A stretch of 18,579 nucleotides of DNA from Clostridiales bacterium UBA929 (GTDB taxonomy: Bacteria > Bacillota > Clostridia > Oscillospirales > UBA929). The position numbers and the translations under genes are program-made. The stretch spans positions 1-18,579 of the forward strand of contig DBDP01000037.1 of NCBI GenBank assembly GCA_002293625.1, in the 5' to 3' direction. Positions 1 to 6,026 of this stretch are shown piece after piece. The notes below the pieces were generated by a model, which saw only the letters and a program-made list of their open reading frames with translations, ran no database searches and was not told the DNA's origin. Each line of letters starts with the position of its first letter. The stretch's first letter is position 1.

Positions 1-126
1 GACTTGGGTCACTACATAACAGGGGGCAATCGTTCCGTGGACAATCCCGTTCGTTTGTGGTACAATGGCAAAGCGGGGATTATCTCGGACATAACCGATG
101 AGCAGCCAACTAAAAAACGGCGGTGA
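1..126 (+). CDS. C-terminal end of an unrecognised protein (5' partial)
   Basis: An open frame enters from the left edge and ends at TGA 124-126, giving the last 41 residues of a protein. The tail reads smoothly, with an aromatic and glycine-rich stretch (HYITGGNRSV, then RLWYNGKAG) and a basic end (PTKKRR). Codon choice resembles that of the downstream genes. I do not recognise the family and assign no function. The stop overlaps a GTG that opens the next short frame (GTGA), an arrangement also seen at the pilT-PIN junction. The piece is short, so it could be a chance open frame, but its codon use favours coding. Confidence 0.4.
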   Translation, partial: DLGHYITGGNRSVDNPVRLWYNGKAGIISDITDEQPTKKRR

Positions 127-251
127 CGATTTGCGGGAGCGCCCGCTTCGCCGCAGAATTCGGGCAAAATCTGTCGGAGATTGACGAATGCCATAAACTG
201 AATTCGGGAGCCGTTATACAGATTGACCAAAAATTTGTGACCGTGGTGTAA
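123..251 (+). CDS. Doubtful 42-residue frame, possibly a gene remnant
   Basis: A frame from GTG 123 to TAA 249-251 overlaps the preceding stop. Its first residues, VTICGSARFAAEFG, recall the opening of nucleoside 2-deoxyribosyltransferase-like proteins, which often begin with ITICGSMRFA. The rest is far too short for that fold and shows no further motif. It may be a decayed remnant, a small coupled protein, or chance. No clear ribosome binding site is present. A GAATTCGGG direct repeat at 156-164 and 200-208 lies inside it. Confidence 0.2.
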   Translation: MTICGSARFAAEFGQNLSEIDECHKLNSGAVIQIDQKFVTVV

Positions 252-258
252 ATTTTGA

Positions 259-287
259 TTGCATATTGCGTAAAGTTCTGCTATAAT
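259..287 (+). promoter_or_regulatory. Probable sigma-A promoter of the pilus operon
   Basis: A -35-like TTGCAT (259-264) stands 17 bp from a perfect -10 TATAAT (282-287). TG at 279-280 gives an extended -10 (TGCTATAAT). Transcription would start near 294, leaving a leader of about 60 nt before pilB. That leader contains a small hairpin, GCGGA-ACA-TCCGC (296-308), and an AAGG ribosome binding site (342-345). This is the best promoter-like sequence I could find in the window. Confidence 0.65.
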
Positions 288-352
288 GAAAACAGGCGGA
301 ACATCCGCACCTCCGTCGCATACGTTAGATGCTTGGGAAGTAAGGTGTTTTC

Positions 353-2044
353 ATGGCTTCTGTCGCACCCGCGCAGCTTAGGCTCGGAGAGGTTCTGCTG
401 GATGCAGGTTACATTACCGAGGAGCAGTTAAACCAAGCTCTCAGCTTGCAAAAGTCCTCGCCGGATAAGAAGCGCCTCGGTGAAGTGCTGGTCGATAACA
501 ACATCATCACGGAAGGTCGCCTCAACACGGCCCTCTCTAAACGCCTGAATATCAAGTACGTTTCGATGAGCGACGCCCCGGTCGATCTCGCGGCTGTGGC
601 GAAGATTCCAAAATCTGTTGCCGTGAAGCATTGCCTGATTGCCATCAGCATGGACAACTCCACCTTGCGTGTCAATATCAACGACCCGCTGAACTATTAC
701 GCCTTGGAAGATGTCAAACTCATCACGCACATGCAGCTTGAAGTGCAGGTGTGCAACAAAGCCGACATCAACAAAGCCATCAGCGAGTATTATTCCGAAA
801 TCGAGACGCAGAAGTCCGCCACGGTCGCGAATGAATCGGCCTCGCAGACGAACGCGTTCACATATGTCGATATCTCCGAGACCGCCGACGACACACCCGT
901 CGTTGCCCTCATCAACTCAACCCTCTACAAAGCGCACAGCGCCGGCGCGAGTGACATTCACATCGAGCCGTTCGAGGACAACACCTACGTGCGTATCCGC
1001 GTAGACGGTCAGATCGTCGATTACTTAACCCTTTCGGCGTCGCTGCACGCCTCCATCGTCGCGAGAATTAAGATCCTCTCGGGGCTTGACATCGCCGAGA
1101 AACGCGCCCCGCAGGACGGTCACTTCCGCGCGAAGCTGCAGGACATCGAAATCAACGTCCGCGTTTCCAGTTTACCCACCATCTACGGCGAAAAGATCGT
1201 TATGCGCTTCATGAGCCAAAGCGGCGTCCTCGACAACGCCGGCACGTTTGGTATGGAACGCGAAGACTACGAAAAAATGGTCAGCATCCTCCAGTCTCCG
1301 CACGGCATCGTCTACATCACGGGACCCACCGGCAGCGGTAAAACCACGACGCTTTATATGGTTATGGAGATGCTCTCCAAGCGTTTCGTAAACATCGCGA
1401 CGATCGAAGACCCGGTGGAAAAATCGCTGAAAAAAGTCAATCAAACGCAGATTAACCCGCTCGCGGGGCTCACTTTCGAAACGGGGCTTCGCTCCATCCT
1501 CCGTCAGGACCCAGACATCGTCATGATCGGCGAAACGCGCGACGCCGAGACGGCCAGCATCTCCGTCCGCGCCGCCTTGACGGGTCACTTGGTTCTCTCC
1601 TCCCTGCACACCAACGACTCTGTGTCCGCCATCGTGCGTCTGCTGGATATGGGGATCGAAGACTACCTGCTCGCGAACTCGCTGGTCGGCGTCGTCGCGC
1701 AGCGCCTGGCTAAGAAGGTTTGCCCGTATTGCCGCGAGGAGTACGAGCCGCGGGAGAACGAGGTTCGCGTATTGGGCGCGCGTCCGCAAAAGCTCGCGCG
1801 CGGGCGCGGCTGCCACAACTGCAACAACACCGGCTACAAAGGCCGCATCGCGGTTCACGAGGTCTTAACCATTGACACCACCATCCGCGGCATGATTACG
1901 CAGGGCAGCTCTACCGAAGATATTTACCGCTATGTGCGGCAGAACAACAAACTCAAGGATTTGAAAACAAGCATGTCAAAGCTCGTGATGGACGGCGTAA
2001 CTTCTTTTGAAGAATTACTCAAACTCACCTATTTTGTGGAGTAA
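353..2044 (+). CDS. pilB: PilB, type IV pilus extension ATPase with MshEN domain
   Basis: This is the cytoplasmic hexameric ATPase that powers pilin polymerisation. The 563 residues match the usual PilB/GspE length. The N-terminal domain has two MshEN-type motifs: RLGEVLLDAG at 10-19 runs to Gln33 and fits the c-di-GMP-binding consensus closely. The second, from 41, has Asn50 in place of the usual Gly and Arg64 in place of the Gln. The ATPase core has Walker A GPTGSGKT (324-331), an Asp-rich RQDPDIVMIGE segment with Walker B (384-394) and a His box (LHTND). Four cysteines, C457/C460 and C487/C490, form the PilB/GspE zinc site. ATG 353 follows an AAGG box at good spacing. It is the first gene after the promoter. 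Confidence in the family is very high; c-di-GMP binding is inferred from the motifs. Confidence 0.97.
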   Translation: MASVAPAQLRLGEVLLDAGYITEEQLNQALSLQKSSPDKKRLGEVLVDNNIITEGRLNTALSKRLNIKYVSMSDAPVDLAAVAKIPKSVAVKHCLIAISMDNSTLRVNINDPLNYYALEDVKLITHMQLEVQVCNKADINKAISEYYSEIETQKSATVANESASQTNAFTYVDISETADDTPVVALINSTLYKAHSAGASDIHIEPFEDNTYVRIRVDGQIVDYLTLSASLHASIVARIKILSGLDIAEKRAPQDGHFRAKLQDIEINVRVSSLPTIYGEKIVMRFMSQSGVLDNAGTFGMEREDYEKMVSILQSPHGIVYITGPTGSGKTTTLYMVMEMLSKRFVNIATIEDPVEKSLKKVNQTQINPLAGLTFETGLRSILRQDPDIVMIGETRDAETASISVRAALTGHLVLSSLHTNDSVSAIVRLLDMGIEDYLLANSLVGVVAQRLAKKVCPYCREEYEPRENEVRVLGARPQKLARGRGCHNCNNTGYKGRIAVHEVLTIDTTIRGMITQGSSTEDIYRYVRQNNKLKDLKTSMSKLVMDGVTSFEELLKLTYFVE

Positions 2045-2066
2045 CGCATATAATGTATTGAGAGTA

Positions 2067-2165
2067 CTATAAAATTGCGTGTTCGCCTGTAAGGCGAACG
2101 AGCGCAGTGCTTACGAACAGGCGCCTTTGGCGCGGCATCGTAAGCTGGAGCGGGCAATTTTATAG
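2067..2165. repeat. Three-way-junction fold-back element between pilB and pilT
   Basis: A perfect 12-bp inverted repeat, CTATAAAATTGC (2067-2078) and GCAATTTTATAG (2154-2165), encloses two further stems. One is GTTCGCCT/AGGCGAAC (2081-2088 with 2092-2099). The other is GCTTACGA/TCGTAAGC (2109-2116 with 2138-2145), capped by GCGCC-TTT-GGCGC (2121-2133). CGCCTGT (2084-2090) can alternatively pair with ACAGGCG (2117-2123). The element fills almost the whole 148-bp spacer. It has no U-tract, so it is not a standard terminator. It could be a miniature mobile element, an mRNA processing or stability element, or both. Confidence 0.75.
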
Positions 2166-2192
2166 GTAACATATACGAAAGGGAGGCGCTGT

Positions 2193-3248
2193 ATGGAGAT
2201 TCAAGAGCTGATACGCACGGCGCGATCCCGGCGGGCGAGCGACATTCACATCACCTATGCCCGCAACCCGGTCTTCCGCATTGACGGAACGCTGTATGAA
2301 ACCGATTTTGCGCTGACACCGCAGGAGAAATACGGGCTGATTGTCTCCATGCTGGACGACGGTCAGCGGGCGCAGATGGAACGCGGCGAAGATATTGACT
2401 TATGTTACACGATGGACGGCAACCTCCGTCACCGTGTAAATGTATACCGCCAGCAGCGCAGAATGGCCGCGACCATACGTGTTATCAACGACAACACTCC
2501 CACCTTTGAGGAATTGAATCTGCCGCCCATCCTCCGCACCTTGGCGGACGAGCCGCGCGGTCTGATCCTTGTTACGGGACCGACCGGCAGCGGGAAATCC
2601 ACGACGCTCGCCGCGATGGTCGATTATATCAACCAAACCCGCGCCTGCCACATCCTCACGGTGGAAGACCCGGTTGAGTATGTCTACACGCAGAAGAAAG
2701 CGCTGATCCATCAGCGCGACATCGGCACCGACGTCGGTTCCTTCTCGGCAGCGCTCCGCAGCGCGATGCGCGAAGATCCGGACGTGATTTTAGTCGGCGA
2801 GATGCGCGATCTCGAAACGATCGCCGCCGCCGTTACCGCAGCCGAAACAGGGCATTTGGTACTCTCCACCCTGCACACCACCGGCGCGGCTATGACGGTT
2901 GACCGCGTAATAGACGTCTTCCCGCCGCACGGGCAGCAGCAAATCCGCGCGCAGCTCGCCACCGTCTTGAAAGGCATTATTACCCAGACACTGCTTCCGC
3001 GAGCGGGCGGTACGGGACGCGTCGCCGCCTTCGAGGTTATGCTGGGCGTTGATTCGGTACTGAACCTGATTCGCGAGAACAAAGCGCATCAGCTCAATTC
3101 CACCATCCAAACCGGCGCGAAGCAGGGGATGATCCTGCTCGACAACTACCTCGCGAACCTTGTTAAACAGGGTGTCATCACGATCGAGGCGGCACTGGAG
3201 AAAGTGAACAACAAAGCGGAGTTCATGATGATGGTCGGGGCGCGGTGA
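2193..3248 (+). CDS. pilT: PilT, type IV pilus retraction ATPase
   Basis: This is the hexameric ATPase that depolymerises the pilus and drives twitching, DNA uptake or surface sensing. It has 351 residues, the normal PilT length. It has the PilT-type N-terminus (ASDIHITYARNP), Walker A GPTGSGKS (129-136), Walker B DVILVGE (197-203), a His box STLHTTGA, and a C-terminal SVLNLIREN resembling the AIRNLIRE retraction motif. It lacks both the MshEN domain and the zinc cysteines of PilB, which separates the two ATPases. ATG 2193 has a GGGAGG ribosome binding site shortly upstream. The stop TGA (3246-3248) overlaps the GTG of the next gene. A retraction ATPase argues for dynamic pili rather than a type II secretion system. 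Confidence 0.97.
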   Translation: MEIQELIRTARSRRASDIHITYARNPVFRIDGTLYETDFALTPQEKYGLIVSMLDDGQRAQMERGEDIDLCYTMDGNLRHRVNVYRQQRRMAATIRVINDNTPTFEELNLPPILRTLADEPRGLILVTGPTGSGKSTTLAAMVDYINQTRACHILTVEDPVEYVYTQKKALIHQRDIGTDVGSFSAALRSAMREDPDVILVGEMRDLETIAAAVTAAETGHLVLSTLHTTGAAMTVDRVIDVFPPHGQQQIRAQLATVLKGIITQTLLPRAGGTGRVAAFEVMLGVDSVLNLIRENKAHQLNSTIQTGAKQGMILLDNYLANLVKQGVITIEAALEKVNNKAEFMMMVGAR

Positions 3249-3754
3249 GTGAAAAGTTGGTACTCATGAAGGACAGAATTTATCTCGATACATCTGTTAT
3301 AAGCTATTTACGGCAGGAAGACGCGCCGCTGGAGATGCGGATAACCAATGCCTTTTGGGAAATCTTAAAGCGCGGGGAATATGAGGTCTATATTTCCGAT
3401 GTGACAGTGGCTGAAATTTCTGCTTGCTCTGAAGAGAAGAGGGTTGAACTGTTCGGTCTTTTAGAAGATATTGAGTATATAGAATTAAAGACGGAGAGCA
3501 ATGAGCAATTTGATAGGATTGTCGGAGAGATTGAGCGGCGTGAATTATTACCGCCAAGAAGCATAAACGATAGACGCCATATAGCCGCCGCCATCCAAAG
3601 TCGGTGTAACCATATTCTTTCTTGGAATTTTAAACACTTTATTGATAATGAGAACACGAAACGTCAAGTGAACGCAATAGCCGCAATATATGGAATGGAC
3701 GAAATAAAGGTTTGTACTCCATTTGCATTAATGGAAAAGGAGTTTGCGCTATGA
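3245..3754 (+). CDS. PIN-domain protein, probable toxin (ribonuclease) of a TA pair
   Basis: PIN domains are Mg-dependent ribonucleases and often the toxins of VapBC-like systems. With the GTG start, the acidic residues expected at the active site are visible: Asp15 in IYLDTSVIS, Glu57 in VTVAEIS, Asp109 in NDRRHIAAA, and an acidic residue after the typical ILSWNFKHF segment (Asp134). Length is 169 residues. The GTG overlaps the pilT stop as GTGA. ATG 3266 is an alternative that begins MKDRIYLDTS, closer to the family's usual N-terminus, but it has no clear ribosome binding site. The gene is AT-richer than its neighbours (hand count 38% GC for 3421-3480, against 65% for 1561-1620 in pilB). 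Both points fit insertion into the operon. The fold is confident; toxin activity is inferred. Confidence 0.85.
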   Translation: MSEKLVLMKDRIYLDTSVISYLRQEDAPLEMRITNAFWEILKRGEYEVYISDVTVAEISACSEEKRVELFGLLEDIEYIELKTESNEQFDRIVGEIERRELLPPRSINDRRHIAAAIQSRCNHILSWNFKHFIDNENTKRQVNAIAAIYGMDEIKVCTPFALMEKEFAL

Positions 3755-3930
3755 ATGATTTAACAGTTAGCGATATCCGCCAAATCCGCAATGAGTATGA
3801 CAAAATCTACGCAAACATGACCCATGAAGATATCACCCGAGACATCACAAAGCGCGCGGAAGAGGGGCATCGCATTATCGATGAAATCCGCCGCCAAAAA
3901 GCTTCCTCCCCCGCACACGACACCCCGTAG
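3751..3930 (+). CDS. Small charged partner of the PIN protein, putative antitoxin
   Basis: A 59-residue protein starts at ATG 3751, overlapping the PIN stop as ATGA, with a strong AAAAGGAG ribosome binding site just upstream inside the PIN gene. It is highly charged and looks helical (VSDIRQIRNEYDKIY, then HEDITRDITKRAEEG), with a proline-rich tail (SSPAHDTP). There is no membrane segment or recognisable DNA-binding motif. Tight coupling to a PIN gene suggests an antitoxin or other regulator, in toxin-first order, the reverse of most vapBC pairs. This rests on context and size. An upstream in-frame start at 3712 would lie inside the PIN gene and is not needed. Confidence 0.7.
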   Translation: MNDLTVSDIRQIRNEYDKIYANMTHEDITRDITKRAEEGHRIIDEIRRQKASSPAHDTP

Positions 3931-3959
3931 CCCCACCCCGCCCGCGCACCCGAAACCGT

Positions 3960-3982
3960 GTTTAACCGGGGAACCGGTAAAC
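3960..3982 (+). promoter_or_regulatory. Hairpin upstream of the first pilin gene
   Basis: GTTTAACCGG (3960-3969) and CCGGTAAAC (3974-3982) pair as a nine-bp stem with one bulged A and a GGAA loop. The hairpin is followed by A-rich sequence and a strong GGGGAG ribosome binding site before pilA. It has no U-tract, so it is not a clear terminator. A role protecting the pilin message, or as an RNA processing site that raises pilin output, is possible but inferred. Confidence 0.45.
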
Positions 3983-4008
3983 AATATAAAATTAAGGGGA
4001 GATACGGT

Positions 4009-4539
4009 ATGAATGCACTCCAGACCACACGTAAGAACAAGAAGAAAGGCTTTACCCTCGTTGAGATCATCGTTGTACTTGTCATCATCGCCATTATGAT
4101 GGCGGCTCTCGCGCCGGTTATGATCGGCTGGATCAACGACGCGCGCGAAACCACGGTCAGAACAGAAGGCAGAATCTTTATGATGGCGGCACAAACGGTA
4201 ATCACAGAAGCAGAGGCAACAGGGCTTTGGGATGATGGAAGTGCTTATACAACCCTTTCTTTGGATAATGACGGTTTAGATGCTCTCAAAGCACACTCGC
4301 AATTCATAGACTTGGTTGATGATTCTGCTTTAACCACTTTAGTTGGTCTTGATCCAGAGAATCCCGATTATTCCGACTTGATGTGTGTCTTCCTTGACGG
4401 CAATGATATTCCCTGTGGTGTAGTGGTTGAGAATCCGATAAGGGGTAGAGACGATAAGGAAGCGATGCTGATCGGTAGAAGAACCGATAAAGTGGTTGGA
4501 ACAGATCCCAATCCCATCGAACCCGAACCCACCACCTAA
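4009..4539 (+). CDS. pilA: Type IV pilin, probable major subunit
   Basis: A prepilin of 176 residues. The 14-residue basic leader ends in NKKKG, followed by FTLVEIIVVLVIIAIM, the canonical class III signal with Phe1, Glu5 and, further on, Pro22 in the mature numbering. The mature protein has about 162 residues. Two cysteines flanking a nine-residue gap (MCVFLDGNDIPCG) may form a C-terminal disulfide loop. ATG 4009 is set by the GGGGAG ribosome binding site and leader length; a GTG at 3958 is open but would add an unlikely 17 residues. It is called major because it is the first pilin, has classical Glu5/Pro22 residues and a hairpin-led leader. Base composition drops after the helix (hand count 41% GC over 4261-4380, against 57% over 4081-4140). 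Confidence 0.93.
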   Translation: MNALQTTRKNKKKGFTLVEIIVVLVIIAIMMAALAPVMIGWINDARETTVRTEGRIFMMAAQTVITEAEATGLWDDGSAYTTLSLDNDGLDALKAHSQFIDLVDDSALTTLVGLDPENPDYSDLMCVFLDGNDIPCGVVVENPIRGRDDKEAMLIGRRTDKVVGTDPNPIEPEPTT

Positions 4540-4593
4540 GCATGAAGTTGTAGGCTTTTCGTACTCATTATCTATCTAATGGAGTGACACACA

Positions 4594-5067
4594 ATGCGAG
4601 CGATTCGCGGCAGGAAAGGGCTTTCTCTGGTTGAGTTACTGATAGTCCTCCTATTGATCGCATTCGCTCTGACGCTGGTTTCGTTTGCTGTGCTTCCGAT
4701 GATTGACAGAGCGCGGGGCGCGACGGCTACCGCGGAGGCACGCTCGGTGTACATCACCGCTCAGGGCGTCATGCTCCAATATAGCGGGCATGACGCTCTG
4801 AGTGACCGGGATTTGGCGGAAGGTTTAAGCGGCACGGTCGATAATATCTTGTATCCCGAAAAAACAGAACTCTCACAACGTATAAACGAGCTGCTTGCGC
4901 CTGATATCGTCTTGACAGACGAGCCGGGCGACGGCAAGAGTAAAGCGGAATTTACCGTGGAGAACGGTGTTATTACAAAGCTGATATACCAAGCGGAGAA
5001 TAACGGGGATATCTATCAAGCCACCATCGTGCCGGGCGAAGACGCCGTGATAGAACGGGTGGAATAA
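4594..5067 (+). CDS. Second type IV pilin-like protein
   Basis: A prepilin of 157 residues with a nine-residue leader (MRAIRGRKG) and a mature start LSLVELLIVLLLIAFA. Position +1 is Leu rather than Phe, Glu5 is kept, and Pro22 is missing (a Pro occurs at mature 26). The hydrophobic helix is followed by an amphipathic stretch (IDRARGATATAEARSVYITAQG) and a short acidic globular domain without cysteines. The ribosome binding site is GGAG at 4581-4584. It lies between the probable major pilin and pilD with short gaps, so it is probably co-transcribed. It could be a second structural pilin or a minor one. It cannot be ranked from sequence alone. Confidence 0.88.
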   Translation: MRAIRGRKGLSLVELLIVLLLIAFALTLVSFAVLPMIDRARGATATAEARSVYITAQGVMLQYSGHDALSDRDLAEGLSGTVDNILYPEKTELSQRINELLAPDIVLTDEPGDGKSKAEFTVENGVITKLIYQAENNGDIYQATIVPGEDAVIERVE

Positions 5068-5118
5068 GGGGCGGCTTTGCGTCGCTCCTGTAGGTATTTG
5101 TGAACGGAGACGGGGAGC

Positions 5119-5877
5119 ATGGGGATTTACATTTCGGCGTGGCTGTTCGTCTTCGGCGCGTGTATCGGGAGTTTCATCAACGTGGTGGTGTACAGGCTGC
5201 CGAAGAAGGCGTTTTTATCCAAGGCGCGTTCGTACTGCCCCGCCTGCAACGAGACAATTCGTTGGTTTGACTTGTTCCCGATTGTGTCATGGATTGCCCT
5301 CGGCGGAAAATGCCGCGCTTGCAAGGCGCGCATTTCGCCGCGTTACCCGCTGGTAGAGCTGTTTTGCGCCGCTCTTGCGCCGGGGTGCTTTTGGCGGTTC
5401 GGCTTCGAGTGGCAGACGCTGATCGCGTTCGGCGTCGCGGTGATTCTGCTGGCTGTGGCGCTGATCGACCTCGATACGATGGAGATTCCCGATTCGCTGG
5501 TGATCGCGCTGATCCCGTTCGCGGCGGGCGCGGTATGGGCGTTTTCGGAGGTGCCGCTGTGGGAGCGGGGTGTCGGGTTCGTGACCGTCAGTGTGCCGAT
5601 GCTGCTACTGTCGCTCGGGATTGAGGGCGCGTTCGGCGGCGGCGACATCAAGCTGATGGCGGTCTGCGGCTTTTTGCTCGGATGGCGGAACACACTGGTT
5701 GCGTTTATGATTGCCCTGATACTGGGCGGCGGACGCGCGATCTATCTGATCTTCCTGCGCCGGAAGAAACGGGGCGAGCATATTGCCTTCGGCCCGGCTC
5801 TCTGTATCGGAACCGCCGCCGCGCTGTTCTTCGGAACGGATTTGGTGCGTCTATATTTAGGGTTGTATGGGTTGTAA
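5119..5877 (+). CDS. pilD: PilD, prepilin leader peptidase and N-methyltransferase
   Basis: This integral membrane aspartyl protease cuts prepilin leaders after the Gly and methylates the new N-terminus. It has 252 residues. It has the N-terminal family motif GSFINVVVYRLP (17-28) and two CxxC pairs (C40/C43, C65/C68) of the zinc-binding methyltransferase domain. It also has the two catalytic aspartates, D117 in ALIDLDTMEIPD and D176 in GGGDIK. Several hydrophobic spans fit the usual polytopic topology. ATG 5119 follows a GGGGAG box. Having both halves predicts a bifunctional enzyme. It should process all six prepilins encoded in the window, including the giant one. Confidence 0.97.
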   Translation: MGIYISAWLFVFGACIGSFINVVVYRLPKKAFLSKARSYCPACNETIRWFDLFPIVSWIALGGKCRACKARISPRYPLVELFCAALAPGCFWRFGFEWQTLIAFGVAVILLAVALIDLDTMEIPDSLVIALIPFAAGAVWAFSEVPLWERGVGFVTVSVPMLLLSLGIEGAFGGGDIKLMAVCGFLLGWRNTLVAFMIALILGGGRAIYLIFLRRKKRGEHIAFGPALCIGTAAALFFGTDLVRLYLGLYGL

Positions 5878-5878
5878 C

Positions 5879-6000
5879 ATCCCCCGGCGCGCGGATAACA
5901 CAAACCCGTAGGGGCGATTCATAATCGCCCACCTCGTCTTTGTAGGGACGACCGCCCTCGGTCGTCCGCGAGCGCTCCTACAGAGAATCCCCCGGCGCGC
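5879..6000. repeat. Hairpin repeat pair flanked by 14-bp direct repeats
   Basis: The 149-bp spacer before pilC holds two hairpins. GGGCGAT/ATCGCCC (5912-5918, 5924-5930) has a TCATA loop. GGACGACCG/CGGTCGTCC (5946-5954, 5959-5967) has a CCCT loop and an outer TGTAGG/CCTACA pairing (5941-5946 with 5977-5982). Both begin with a GTAGGG(G/A)CGA core, so they look like two variants of one palindromic family. An identical 14-bp ATCCCCCGGCGCGC lies on each side (5879-5892 and 5987-6000). I see no open frame or promoter in it. Confidence 0.75.
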
Positions 6001-6026
6001 AATGCACACATTAGGAGGAAACGCGA

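Noticed and set aside
12..230. 72-codon open frame on the minus strand
   Set aside because: No ribosome binding site, domain or conserved pattern is visible, and the + strand frames in the same stretch have better codon use.
288..352. c-di-GMP riboswitch in the pilB leader
   Set aside because: The leader is only about 60 nt and holds one 5-bp hairpin. None of the conserved sequence of the two known c-di-GMP riboswitch classes is visible.
1172..1858. 228-codon open frame on the minus strand opposite pilB
   Set aside because: It is antisense to the conserved PilB ATPase core and zinc site, so it is a shadow frame.
2067..2165. Intrinsic terminator after pilB
   Set aside because: The stems are not followed by a U-tract and the outer arm ends in TATAGGTAAC, so it is listed as a structured repeat.
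3958..4008. Longer pilin start at GTG 3958
   Set aside because: It would begin inside the hairpin and add 17 residues before an already complete leader. ATG 4009 has the strong GGGGAG box.
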